This document shows, one piece after another, positions 21,669-31,022 of a DNA stretch of 52,849 nt. The notes under the pieces are model-generated. The model was not told where the DNA came from. It searched no databases and saw only the letters and a list, made by a program, of their open reading frames with translations. The number at the start of each line of letters is the position of its first letter. Within the stretch, counting starts at the first letter, position 1. The position numbers were made by a program, and so were the translations under genes. Source of the stretch: Hondaea fermentalgiana (lineage: Eukaryota; Sar; Bigyra; Thraustochytrida; Thraustochytriidae); contig NPFB01000073.1 in NCBI GenBank assembly GCA_014084085.1, forward strand, positions 1,214 to 54,062, written 5' to 3'.

Positions 21669-22610
21669 TTAGTACGAAGACGGAGAGGCCGGGGTCTCGC
21701 CCGTAACGAGAGAAACACCACGCGAAGTTCCGAGACGAGACGCACCCGCGCGGAGCATTGCGTAGGCATCATCAGTACCCTTGATGCCGCCGCTCGCCTT
21801 GACCTGGACCTCGCCGCCCTTGGCGGCCAGGGGCGAGAAGCGATCCACCGCCGCGGTGACACTCGACTTCATGAGCGCCACATCCTCCGGCGTCGCGCCA
21901 CCAGTTGAGAAACCAGTCGAAGTCTTGACAAAATCTGCGCCAACAAGCGCGCAGAGCATCGAGGCCGCGGCCTTCTCCTCGTCCGTGAGCAGGCACGTCT
22001 CAATAATGACCTTGCAGCCCGCGTCGAGGCGCTTGCACACGCTCACCACTGCGGCCACGTCGCGCAGCACATAGTCCCATTCGCCAGACTTGAGCCGACC
22101 AACGTTGATGACCATGTCAATCTCGCTGGCACCGGCGCGAATCGCGTCCTCCGTTTCTGCGGCCTTGGTCTCGGTCGTGCAGGCGCCCAAAGGGAAACCA
22201 ACCACGGCGCACACGCCAACATCGTGCGGCTTCTCCGCGGCGGCCAAAAACCCTGCGGCCGTCTTGACGTTCGAGGAGTTCACGCACACCGTCTTGAAGC
22301 CGTGCTGCACGGCCTCCCGGCAGAGCTTCTCGATGTCCGCAACCGTGGCCTCTGCCTTGAGCAGGGTGTGGTCAATGCGCTTCGCCAGGTCGCCGCTGTG
22401 CTGCTCCTGCAGCTTGGCCACGATCTTGCTGACGCGAGCAAGCGAGCTCGACGCCAGCTTCTGCGACTCTGCGCGGAAATCGTACGCCTCGCACATCGCC
22501 CACGCGCCCTTGTCCTCGCGCGTCTGCTGCGCCGCTACCGCGAGCCCCGCGCCGGCCGCCACGCTCGCCGCCACGGCGCGCGCCGCGCGCGTCCCGGACC
22601 TTGCCCACAT
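21669..22610 (-). CDS. deoC: Deoxyribose-phosphate aldolase
   Basis: This 313-residue class I aldolase splits 2-deoxyribose-5-phosphate into glyceraldehyde-3-phosphate and acetaldehyde in deoxynucleoside breakdown. The core runs from IDHTLLK (~79-85) to residue ~305. The Schiff-base lysine is K229 in ADFVKTSTGF. Partner residues are K271 in VQVKASGGI, D165 in SEIDMVINVG and K200 in CKVIIET. The chain ends in SSY, the same ending as bacterial DeoC, whose C-terminal Tyr takes part in proton transfer. The extra ~60 N-terminal residues begin MWARSGTRAARAVAASVAAG, basic and Ala-rich, suggesting an organelle presequence; this is inference. The symbol follows bacteria; animals call it DERA. Confidence 0.95.
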   Translation of the reverse strand: MWARSGTRAARAVAASVAAGAGLAVAAQQTREDKGAWAMCEAYDFRAESQKLASSSLARVSKIVAKLQEQHSGDLAKRIDHTLLKAEATVADIEKLCREAVQHGFKTVCVNSSNVKTAAGFLAAAEKPHDVGVCAVVGFPLGACTTETKAAETEDAIRAGASEIDMVINVGRLKSGEWDYVLRDVAAVVSVCKRLDAGCKVIIETCLLTDEEKAAASMLCALVGADFVKTSTGFSTGGATPEDVALMKSSVTAAVDRFSPLAAKGGEVQVKASGGIKGTDDAYAMLRAGASRLGTSRGVSLVTGETPASPSSY

Positions 22611-23369
22611 TCCCTTTCTGCCTTCGGCCGCGTCTCTCGCGCCTGCGCTGCCTGCTCTCGCCCGCCCTCGCTCGCTCTCGCCCGGCCTCCGCTCGCCGCT
22701 GCCGCTGCCGCTGCGTCTCCGCGCGCGCCGTCCGGAGTCTGCTCGCTCGCGTCCGCGTGGCGATCGATGGATAGCGCTTTGCAGCAGCGCTCTCTTAGGC
22801 GCATGCAGGGCGCCTTATCGCCGTCGACCCGAAGACAGAGTGCGCCTACTCTTTACATTAGGCCTGGGCGGCAAGATCATGCGCGCCAAGATCATCGACA
22901 TCCACGCGCGCGAGGCCGCTGCACGGTGCGCGTCACGGCCTCGGCCGACGGAGCCACGCGAGACGCACGCTGGCGGGGCCAAGAGCACCGGCCCGGTCGT
23001 GGTCGGCGCGGCGACGCCGCCGACGGGCGGAAAGTTATAACCGATAAACCTTCGCCGGCCGCCGGCACGCGCGCGGACGCCAGCCACCCGTGAAAGTCTT
23101 CCGCCCTCCGGGGCAGGGATCGGAAGTCTTGACTGCGGCTGCGGCGGCTGCTGCTGCTGCTGCTTGCACGAGACAAGAACGCCGAGGAGAAGAGTACGGA
23201 GAATCGCAAGCAGTATAGCAGTGCACGCACGAACGCACGGAGAGACCGATCGGTGGTATGAATGAATGAATAAATGAACGATCGATCATGAGAATGACCA
23301 TCGGCCTAAAAGTAGGCAGTAGGAACGGCCAGAGGAAAGATCATTTGCTTTACATCAAACGAAAGTCTA
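22611..23369. other. Intergenic: aldolase promoter, ABCG 3' flank, possible enolase-like scrap
   Basis: This is the promoter of the leftward aldolase gene and the 3' flank of the leftward ABCG gene. On the + strand, an ATG at 22879 opens MRAKIIDIHARE, reminiscent of enolase N-termini, and a different frame then gives TVRVTASADGA. No full domain follows. A GCT-rich run lies near 23140-23165. Confidence 0.45.
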
Positions 23370-26126
23370 CTACACCTGGTTCGCCACATCAGATGCGCCG
23401 CCGTCCGGATTCGAGCTGGTCCTACCGACTGTCGGTTCCACCATCTCGATAGCGGCTTGATCCTGGTGCGGCTTCGACACCTGCGTCTCCAATTCCTGGG
23501 ATCCAGATCGGGAGGCGCCCTGGGACAGCGTCGACATGTTGGGATCTTCGTCGCCTTTGGAACAACATGAACAGGTACTGCTCCAAAAAGAAGAAGGACG
23601 CGTGTACAGAAATGAAAAGAGCATCGCGCCAAAGTGCAATGCCGGAGGCCAAATCATAAAGATGAAAAGGCTGGTCCAACGATTCAACGTCAAAGGAATG
23701 CCCAAAATGTCCGTCTGCTCGCCCTCGGTCAGACAAGTAAACTCGTTGAGCTCGAGCGCCTCAAAGCTATAACGAAAGGGCAGCAGCGAGTACAGCCACC
23801 GCATCCACACCGGATAGTACAGCTCTCCCACCAAAAAGTACCCGCTATACAATCCAAAGGTACCCAAGATCTGCGCATGAATATTTGAGGCACCTTCGGC
23901 GTCCGGAACGAGAGACACCATGAGAAAGGCCAAACCCGCTCCAAAGGTGGAGCAGACCATGAGCACTGCAGCGTAAAAGAAGAACCCATCTGCCGTCAGT
24001 CGCATCGGCGGGAAAAAGTACGAGAGAACCGCCGCAACCAGGCCTTTCCAAATTGCGTCCACATAGAATCGTACAATGAATTGCCCGTGGTACGCAGCCA
24101 CACTGTACGCGCCCGAGGCATGTTCGCGTCGGAAAATCTTCTTTTCCACAAAAGCATTGCCAATTACCACCACTTCGATGAGCATGATCGTGTTCATTAC
24201 CTGGAAAAGAAAGGCTCTCTTTTGGAACATGATCAAAAAGCTCAGATTCGAGATGCCCAAGAGGTCACCTGCATCGGAATCCACTGACTCGGTGCGCAAA
24301 CCGAGAAACAAGAGCCCGTAAAAGAGAAACTGCACCATCTGGATCCCCACATTCAAAAAGTACGTCCGGTCGCGGCTCATGTTCTTGTAGCTGCGTCGCA
24401 GCAAAATGAAAAGCTGGCGAAAGATCGACTGTGAGAAACGCGCTGCGCTCGAATCAAGAATCGCGCCCGTGTCGGGATTGCACTTGGTGAACTGCGAAGC
24501 TGCCGGCGGAGGGAGACCCGTCAAACTGCGTTTCTCCAGCGCCTCCGCAAGACGCCAAACACGCCGGTGCGCCGCGCTTCCCACAAAAGAGTCTGCAAGC
24601 TCGGCCACGATGTTCGAACCAGACGTCGAATCTTTACCGCCCTCGCCGGAATAGGTCAGGTCGACCACAAAGTCAGCCACCGAGGCGTCCTCCGGAATGT
24701 GGATTCCCAAGTTTCCAAAGTATGTCCCAATCGATAGCACAGGCCCAAAATAGGCAATCCGACCGGACTTCATCAGCAGCAACAGATCAAAGAGCTCAAA
24801 GATGTCGGGCCGAGGCTGGTGAATCGTTGCCACGACAGTACGACCCGTGTCTGCCAGCACGCGCAGCGTGCGCACGAGCTGAAGCGATGAAAATGAGTCG
24901 AGACCCGTCGTGGGTTCGTCGAGAAAGAGCACCAAAGGACGCGTGATGAGCTCGATACCCACGGTAACGCGACGCGCTTGCCCACCCGAGATACCGGGAA
25001 CACCATTGCCCCCCACACGCGAGTGCGCCACACGCTTTAGATCGAGATCCCGAATGACCTTGGCCACAGCCTCCTTCTTGTCCTTGAGATCAGTTCCAGT
25101 AATGCGCAGCTCCGCCGTGTAGCGCAGCGTCTCGCTCACCGTCAAGTGCGGAAACAAGCTGTCAAACTGCATCACGTATCCCGACACGCGCTTGAACATC
25201 GCCGAGCGTGGACGACCATTTACAAGCACCTTTCCGCGTGTCGTCCCACCATGCTTGCGATCTGCCAAGATATCCAACAGCGTGGACTTGCCGCAGCCGC
25301 TCGGTCCCATGATGGCAGACAGTGTCTTGGGCTCAAACACGCCCGTAATGTTGTCGAGAATAAGTTTGCGGTCCCACCCAGGGGTGCTTGGTTTCTTGCC
25401 TCCATTTTCTTTGATCGCGCTCTTCACTGCCGACTTGTTAAGCGGCACATTGTAACTCAACTTGTGAAAGGATAGGTACACGGGGAAAGACTCCTCTGTC
25501 ACGTCTGCAGAACTCTCGTCTTTGCTGTCCTTGCTTTGGTTGATTGCGCCCTGGCCGTTTTTTGATGCTCCCTTGCCCGCACCTAACGACTTGGTATCCA
25601 TCAACCGAGGTGGCGCCTCCTTGGAGCTCTTCGCTTCATCGTCCTCATCGGACAGGGTTTGGTAGAACTGGATGCGCAGAACGGCGATTGCAAGAAAAAC
25701 CGCAAAGGGAACAATAAAGTAGAGAACCAGTAGAATCGAGATCACAATCATTGTCACGGGGGGGTCATTGTCCACCGGCTTGTCCTTACCGTTCTGAAAG
25801 ACGTACTGGAACTGCAGAAGATTGATGCACTGATCGCGAAGATTAGACGGAATTCCAAAGTCGGCTGCAGTATCGCTCAGACATCCCGGCGTCGACATGA
25901 AATTAAACGACGACAGCGAGCCAGCCTGCGGATTTACAGCGGCGGCAGCGCATGCTGCGTCTCCCAACACCGACTCGCAGGTCTCGTTCGAAAGCAGGAA
26001 CACACAGGCATTATCGTCCGCGGCGTCGGTCTGCTCGATCACGAGCGAGGCCAACACGGCAAGCATGGCCCACCATCGTTGCCGCCATTGACCCACGAAC
26101 TTCAGCTCTGTTGTCGGCCGCCCCAT
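23370..26126 (-). CDS. ABCG-family half-transporter with N-terminal ectodomain
   Basis: A 918-residue protein is predicted from the ATG at 26126, chosen because it yields a signal-like segment (MLAVLASLVIEQTDA). The frame continues upstream to 26384 without family features. Next comes a Cys-containing ectodomain (~35-115), a first TM (~125-151) and an acidic/Lys-rich linker. The nucleotide-binding domain has Walker A GPSGCGKST (~274-282), signature GISGGQ (~378-383), Walker B LVLFLDEPTTGLDS and H-loop TIHQPRPD. The C-terminal half carries about six TM helices in the NBD-TMD order of the ABCG/White family, ending in a Ser/Gln-rich tail. A signal peptide plus ectodomain plus TM before the NBD is the layout of the plant ABCG24/28 subgroup. 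It must dimerise to work; the substrate cannot be told from sequence. Confidence 0.92.
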   Translation of the reverse strand: MGRPTTELKFVGQWRQRWWAMLAVLASLVIEQTDAADDNACVFLLSNETCESVLGDAACAAAAVNPQAGSLSSFNFMSTPGCLSDTAADFGIPSNLRDQCINLLQFQYVFQNGKDKPVDNDPPVTMIVISILLVLYFIVPFAVFLAIAVLRIQFYQTLSDEDDEAKSSKEAPPRLMDTKSLGAGKGASKNGQGAINQSKDSKDESSADVTEESFPVYLSFHKLSYNVPLNKSAVKSAIKENGGKKPSTPGWDRKLILDNITGVFEPKTLSAIMGPSGCGKSTLLDILADRKHGGTTRGKVLVNGRPRSAMFKRVSGYVMQFDSLFPHLTVSETLRYTAELRITGTDLKDKKEAVAKVIRDLDLKRVAHSRVGGNGVPGISGGQARRVTVGIELITRPLVLFLDEPTTGLDSFSSLQLVRTLRVLADTGRTVVATIHQPRPDIFELFDLLLLMKSGRIAYFGPVLSIGTYFGNLGIHIPEDASVADFVVDLTYSGEGGKDSTSGSNIVAELADSFVGSAAHRRVWRLAEALEKRSLTGLPPPAASQFTKCNPDTGAILDSSAARFSQSIFRQLFILLRRSYKNMSRDRTYFLNVGIQMVQFLFYGLLFLGLRTESVDSDAGDLLGISNLSFLIMFQKRAFLFQVMNTIMLIEVVVIGNAFVEKKIFRREHASGAYSVAAYHGQFIVRFYVDAIWKGLVAAVLSYFFPPMRLTADGFFFYAAVLMVCSTFGAGLAFLMVSLVPDAEGASNIHAQILGTFGLYSGYFLVGELYYPVWMRWLYSLLPFRYSFEALELNEFTCLTEGEQTDILGIPLTLNRWTSLFIFMIWPPALHFGAMLFSFLYTRPSSFWSSTCSCCSKGDEDPNMSTLSQGASRSGSQELETQVSKPHQDQAAIEMVEPTVGRTSSNPDGGASDVANQV

Positions 26127-27120
26127 ATTCTTTCCCGCTGCGCAGCTGATCACGTGCCGCTGCTGCAGCTTTTCGCGCTCTTCGAGAAACCGCGATCGAT
26201 CTGGTGCGCCCTGACGCTTCTGGATCTTTGACTGCAGCAGCAAAAGGTCCCTCGCCGTTCTCGCCTTCGCCTTCGCTTGCTGCACGCTGTCGTCCGGGAG
26301 CAGTGGTGCAGCTCGCAGTTCTGGTCCTTTTCCAATCAAAACGGCGGCGAACCCGCCGTCCCTGGCACCTGCCTGCCGGCGCACGCGCGCGAGCCTCGGC
26401 GTTTGCGTCGGAGCTCTCGACGTCCGCGTCGGGGCGTCCGCGTCGCACGCCCCGAGCGCGCGCGAGCGCAGCCGAGGCGATCAAGGTTTGCTGTGCTTTG
26501 CTTGATTGTTTGTTTGTGTCGCGCTTGGAGGTTCGACAAAGTTTCGCCGACTTTGATCGATTTCTCCGGCGCCTCCTGGGACATCATGCTTGGTTACTTG
26601 CTTCTTCGTCGTCTTCGTCGTCTTCGTCGTCTTCGTCTCCTCCTCGCGAGCCGCGCGCGCGCTCTCTCTCTCTCCGCTCACACGCAATTCGAATGCAGCG
26701 AGCGAGCTGCCTGGGCGAGAAGAATGCCGTATCCGTCTCGCCAGAGAGCAGCAATTATTATAGTCAACCGGGAATTGGGCAGTTTACCGGCATGATGTGG
26801 GGAAAGAAACGTTCGACACGTGCATGGACAGTGAGAGGCTTGCAGATGTGTTCACATCGTCAGCCGTTTTGAGGTGGCGAAGGGAAAAGGAGACGCACAG
26901 TTCAAGCGCAAGCAGGGGAAAAGATACCATACCGTACCATACCATACCATACCATACCTTTCATTGGTTAACAAGCACAACAATGATGCCAGTGAAATGC
27001 GTCAGGAGCGAGCAGAATAAAGCATAAATAATCGGCACCACAACTACGACAAAATAAAATGATAAAGTTCAAAGAAGGCAGTCATGATTCTAGATTCTTC
27101 GACGAGAGACTTGCTTTTCT
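26127..27120. other. Intergenic between ABCG and strumpellin genes
   Basis: This holds the ABCG promoter and the strumpellin 3' flank. It contains a CGTCTT-type run near 26605-26640 and an ACCAT pentanucleotide run. No supported gene was seen; frames on the + strand through 26204-26872 are Arg/Ser-rich shadows. Confidence 0.55.
26924..26957. repeat. (ACCAT)n pentanucleotide run
   Basis: About seven tandem units of 'ataccat' / 'accat' type, with one unit altered to accgt, lie about 160 bp beyond the strumpellin stop codon. Confidence 0.9.
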
Positions 27121-30100
27121 TCAAGATGAACTTGGAACGTGGAGCAGATGCAAGTGCGCACGACACTGTACCGGAAAAGTCGCTGCGACAAGGTGAGAAT
27201 CTACATCAGTGAGCGCAACAAAGGCGTCAACAAAATGCACCGCTGCCACCGCGCCAGGTGCAAGAATCTTGGAGCCAGATCTCGCATGGAAGGCCTCAGA
27301 GATGCACCCTCTAACATAAGCGCCGAGACCACTCAAGACACCCACCGTACACTCATTAGGAAGCTGTGCCAAGACAGTCGCGAGGCCTGCCGCAAGAGGA
27401 TAACCGTTTACGGCAGCCCCAACATGCTTACCGTGCGGAATGAGTGTTGAGAAGGTACCATCGAACTGGAGTCGAGGCAGAACATCGACAAGAACGATTA
27501 CCAAAAGCGCAGGGACATCCAAACTCAGCGATGTGGCATCTGCAAGCTCTCCGAATTGTTGACAAAGGGGCTCGGAGAGCCCGCAGCGATCGAGTAGGGA
27601 CTGCAGCGTCGAATTCTTTTCCTCGTCATGGCCGACATCGTGCACTGGGCTGACCACCTCAGCATCGCCGTTCTCTTGGCAGACGACCTTGGCTCTAGCG
27701 GCAAGCGCCCGCCGTTTCGCAACCTCTGACGATGCGTAAACCAAGCTCGACTCGATTTGAGCCGTGAAACAAAGTTCGTGCTTGATGCCAATTCGCAAAA
27801 GTTGAGACCGACCCAAACTCACCAGCCAAGACACAATTGCAGATGCACGACTTGTGCCGCCACAGGCCTTCATGGCTGTAACGAAAGATGAAGGCCGAGG
27901 ATTGCTGGCTCGTGCCAGGTCTGCGCGGATCGATGCAAGAGCATCCAAAGAGTTTCTGCGTACATCGTTCCAAACAAGCTCCAGGCCGCTCTCAAGTCTT
28001 GCGCACAAGAGTCGGTCAAGCGCACGCAGACCTGGCACGCCTACCGCCTCCTTGAGATGGCGGAGAAGACGTGCCCCAAGAACTTCAGCGCGTGAACCCA
28101 TGTCAAGCCAAGCTGCTCGTCTTGGCGCGTAGACGCTCGTATCTGCCTGCGTGAGCGCGTACAACATTTGCTCCAGTCTTCTCAAGAACGTGATGGACTG
28201 CGAATCGCGGTGCACAGGAACTTGAAGTTCGCCTGGCGAAGGAGGTCGATTCTTCACCTCGACGTCAGCATATACGCCGAAGATGCGTTCGAGCTCCATG
28301 TGCCAGACGCGAAGCCCATTCATGGATACATAGTCTTGCACAAACTCGAGCGAGTGTCGCAGATGCTTCATGCTCGCCGCTGCGCTGACTAGCTGTCGTT
28401 CCATCTCCTTTGTAGTGATATTCCCAAAGCCGTCACTTCTGGGGCTTGTAAAATGCTGGTCCAGAGCGGCGCAAACACGCGAAACGAGCTCTGTGCGGAT
28501 TCCATCTTCGAGGAGCTGCCGCGGATCAACCTCTACGACGCCAAGTAAAGTCGTTTGCATCGCCAGGACGCCCTCAGTGAAGACGGAGACCCAGTGCGAC
28601 AATTCCGCGACGCGAAAGCGCGTCTCTGCTTGTGAAAACTCGCGAAGCTTGCTGGCCTCGAGCCGCGTCGGGACTGCGGGCAGTCGCTCCACCAACAAGT
28701 CGGTGACCTGCATCAGCATATCAAACATTGTTCTCGGAATCACCGAAAGCACTCGCTGCACAAAGCGTACGAGCTCCCCTGAGTAGTACGCTGCCACCAC
28801 GGGCGCATCCGGAGAATCGGCTTGAGAGATCCGCGTCAGGGGAACATCCAGAATGGACGCGAGCTTCAAAAAGGTAGCCCGTAGTAGCTGAATACTTCCA
28901 GGGTCCTTGCGGATGCGCGCGTGCAAGAGATCCATGTAGTCTGCGATGAGCTCCCAGGCATACGACATATCCGTCACAAGGTCCAGATTTGCGAGGAGGG
29001 CTTCGTCCAGCGCGACAACGCGCACCATTTGCAAAAGTAACTCCCTCGAGTCGGCGAGAAACTGCTTCACATGAAGACTCGTGTCGATTTCGTCGACCTT
29101 TTCAACTTCACGCAGCGCAAGAACCAGTTTTTGAATGCGCCTTCCTGCTAAAGTTGGCTTTGTGTGGTCGAGCGCGTCAATTTCGCTGCCAATTCGTGTA
29201 AACCAGGCTACCAGCGTGTCGTTGCGCTGCACGCGGCTGAGCGCCATTGTTCCGGTGAAATACTGACATAGCTCACCCATGCGCTTGGACGCCAGCTCGC
29301 GACTTGACGCCCAGGTTTCACGTTTGCTTGCGTGGAGGGCTTTGAGCTTCGTCTTGACGATGAACTCGAGCTGCGCTGCGCTAAGCACGAGCTCGACAAG
29401 ATCCTTGGCAGCAATTAGACTGGAGTCAGCTGCACGGTGGAGCATGAACCACCGTATCATCACGTTGCTGCGCCGCACCACGCGCAGCAGGCGCTGGAGA
29501 TTTTCGAGGACAAACTTGTCCGTGAGCACACCCTTGACCAAGAATCGGTCGAGGCTGGTCTGGACCTCGCGCACGTCGAAATTCTTGGGCGGTTCTTGCG
29601 CATCCTCAAGGGCCGCAAATGCAGCGGGAAACTCGCGCCACGCCACTCTCAGATTGACCCAAGTACCCATGTGAATAGGGATGACCCAGTTATCACTAAA
29701 GAAGCGATCAACAATTGCGCGCATCGACGCGCGTCCCTCGCGGAGAATTTCTGGACAGAACCGCAAAACGACAAAAAGCATGGCTGCTTGCTGTCCGAGA
29801 GCAGTCGTTCGATCATCGGGTCGAGGAAAGGCTCGGCGCATGGCATAGAGATCATCGAGCTCGAGCTTACTTGCGATCATACGAGCAATTTTGACGTCGA
29901 CCCGTAGCCGTGAGAAGTCGTCCGATTTTGCAAGCAGGAGGACCGCATCTAAATCCGCTAGCTTGGCTTCGCCGCGCGCGCGCAAGGCAAATACGACCAA
30001 GCGCTCGCGCACCGCGGGAACAAGTTTCAGTTCAAGAAGCGAAAGCATGACGCCGTACTGGTACAGGGCTTCACTCATGAGCTGTGCGCCGTCGCGGTCC

Positions 30101-30516
30101 ATGAGAATCTCCTCGACAGAGTATTGAATGTAAAAGCCCGATTCTAGATCTTGCCAAAACGTTGATAACTGCCGGTGATAGCGCACAATCGCCCGGAATA
30201 AAAGGTAAAAACGATCGACCAGCTGTGCATACCGCATTTGAAGTTCTAGGTCCCTTGCCAGAAGGCTTTCGTCGGCGCTGATGCGCTCCTCGAATCGTTC
30301 CTGCATCTTTAGATACGTGAAATCAAAGATCACCAGGTCGCACTTGCTTTGCGCGTTGCCGCTATTTTGAAAAACGGAGGGAACAGCGTCTGAAAGCTTG
30401 AGAATCTCTGACACTACGGCGCTGCCGCGTGCCACGAGTTGTAGCAGAGTTTGTCCGCACGCATTCCTCTTTCCCAGTAGATCGTGTTCGTCCTCGAGGT
30501 CCCCATGCTCCTCCAT
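27121..30516 (-). CDS. WASHC5: WASH complex subunit 5 (strumpellin)
   Basis: An 1131-residue protein is predicted from the ATG at 30516; human strumpellin is about 1159 residues. The frame is open to 30900, but family similarity starts immediately after this Met (LLGKRNACGQTLLQLVARG, then EILKLSDAVPSVF), so the upstream part is probably 5' UTR. Family blocks run the whole length: DLVIFDFTYLK, YIQYSVEEIL, EALYQYGVMLSLLE, RTTALGQQAAMLFVVLRF, DNWVIPIHMG, ATFLKLASILDVPLTRI, YYSGELVRFVQRVL, VFTEGVLAMQTTLLGVVEVD, RQLLEDGIRTELVSRV and GLRALDRLLCARL. Strumpellin scaffolds the WASH complex, which activates Arp2/3 on endosomes for sorting and recycling. It is all-helical, with no catalytic site. It is divergent from the coiled-coil gene at 31023. 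Confidence 0.95.
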   Translation of the reverse strand: MEEHGDLEDEHDLLGKRNACGQTLLQLVARGSAVVSEILKLSDAVPSVFQNSGNAQSKCDLVIFDFTYLKMQERFEERISADESLLARDLELQMRYAQLVDRFYLLFRAIVRYHRQLSTFWQDLESGFYIQYSVEEILMDRDGAQLMSEALYQYGVMLSLLELKLVPAVRERLVVFALRARGEAKLADLDAVLLLAKSDDFSRLRVDVKIARMIASKLELDDLYAMRRAFPRPDDRTTALGQQAAMLFVVLRFCPEILREGRASMRAIVDRFFSDNWVIPIHMGTWVNLRVAWREFPAAFAALEDAQEPPKNFDVREVQTSLDRFLVKGVLTDKFVLENLQRLLRVVRRSNVMIRWFMLHRAADSSLIAAKDLVELVLSAAQLEFIVKTKLKALHASKRETWASSRELASKRMGELCQYFTGTMALSRVQRNDTLVAWFTRIGSEIDALDHTKPTLAGRRIQKLVLALREVEKVDEIDTSLHVKQFLADSRELLLQMVRVVALDEALLANLDLVTDMSYAWELIADYMDLLHARIRKDPGSIQLLRATFLKLASILDVPLTRISQADSPDAPVVAAYYSGELVRFVQRVLSVIPRTMFDMLMQVTDLLVERLPAVPTRLEASKLREFSQAETRFRVAELSHWVSVFTEGVLAMQTTLLGVVEVDPRQLLEDGIRTELVSRVCAALDQHFTSPRSDGFGNITTKEMERQLVSAAASMKHLRHSLEFVQDYVSMNGLRVWHMELERIFGVYADVEVKNRPPSPGELQVPVHRDSQSITFLRRLEQMLYALTQADTSVYAPRRAAWLDMGSRAEVLGARLLRHLKEAVGVPGLRALDRLLCARLESGLELVWNDVRRNSLDALASIRADLARASNPRPSSFVTAMKACGGTSRASAIVSWLVSLGRSQLLRIGIKHELCFTAQIESSLVYASSEVAKRRALAARAKVVCQENGDAEVVSPVHDVGHDEEKNSTLQSLLDRCGLSEPLCQQFGELADATSLSLDVPALLVIVLVDVLPRLQFDGTFSTLIPHGKHVGAAVNGYPLAAGLATVLAQLPNECTVGVLSGLGAYVRGCISEAFHARSGSKILAPGAVAAVHFVDAFVALTDVDSHLVAATFPVQCRAHLHLLHVPSSS

Positions 30517-31022
30517 CGTGTTTCGTCCTGGGTCTTCTCCGGACCAGCTCGCTTGTGTGCGTCGTCGAAAGCCGAGGTTCTGGGATGCCAAAGCTTCCGG
30601 CTCTTTGGCGGGTAGCAGAATCTCCTCCGCGTCTTCCCGGTCCAGACCACGTTGAGTCTTTCTCGCCTGCGTCAAGATCGCTCCATCTGATTCTGCCCCC
30701 AACCACGTCAAAGAAAGCAAGTCTCCAAAAAAATAAATAAAAAAATCGTGAAAAATCGACGTTTTGTAAACGGCGAGTAACGTCGTTTCAACGTTCAATT
30801 TTTCGAGCAGTTGCGCTTTAGGTCCAAGACCCAAACTTGACTTGAGCGCCGGGCCGAAGTCGCGCAGCAGGTAGACAAGCTGCCGCGCGAGCGCAAGCAC
30901 AAGCCTCTGGTTGTCATTAAGAGCCCGCCTCGCGGCCCGTTCGATCCATCTCTTCCTCTAGCACAAGCCGGAGTTTGCCAGAGACCCACTCTGTCTGACC
31001 CGTAAAGCCGCCGCCGCGGGCC
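30517..31022. promoter_or_regulatory. Divergent promoter between strumpellin and the coiled-coil gene
   Basis: About 500 bp separate the start codons of two divergent genes and must hold both promoters. An A/T-rich patch lies near 30720-30760. I saw no specific element that I can name. Confidence 0.5.

Noticed and set aside
22090..23040. 316-codon + strand frame opposite the aldolase
   Set aside because: Mostly the antisense of deoC; only the short enolase-like segment near 22879 is kept as a low-confidence observation.
30517..30900. N-terminal extension of strumpellin
   Set aside because: Family similarity begins at the internal Met at 30516, and the extension would occupy the divergent promoter.
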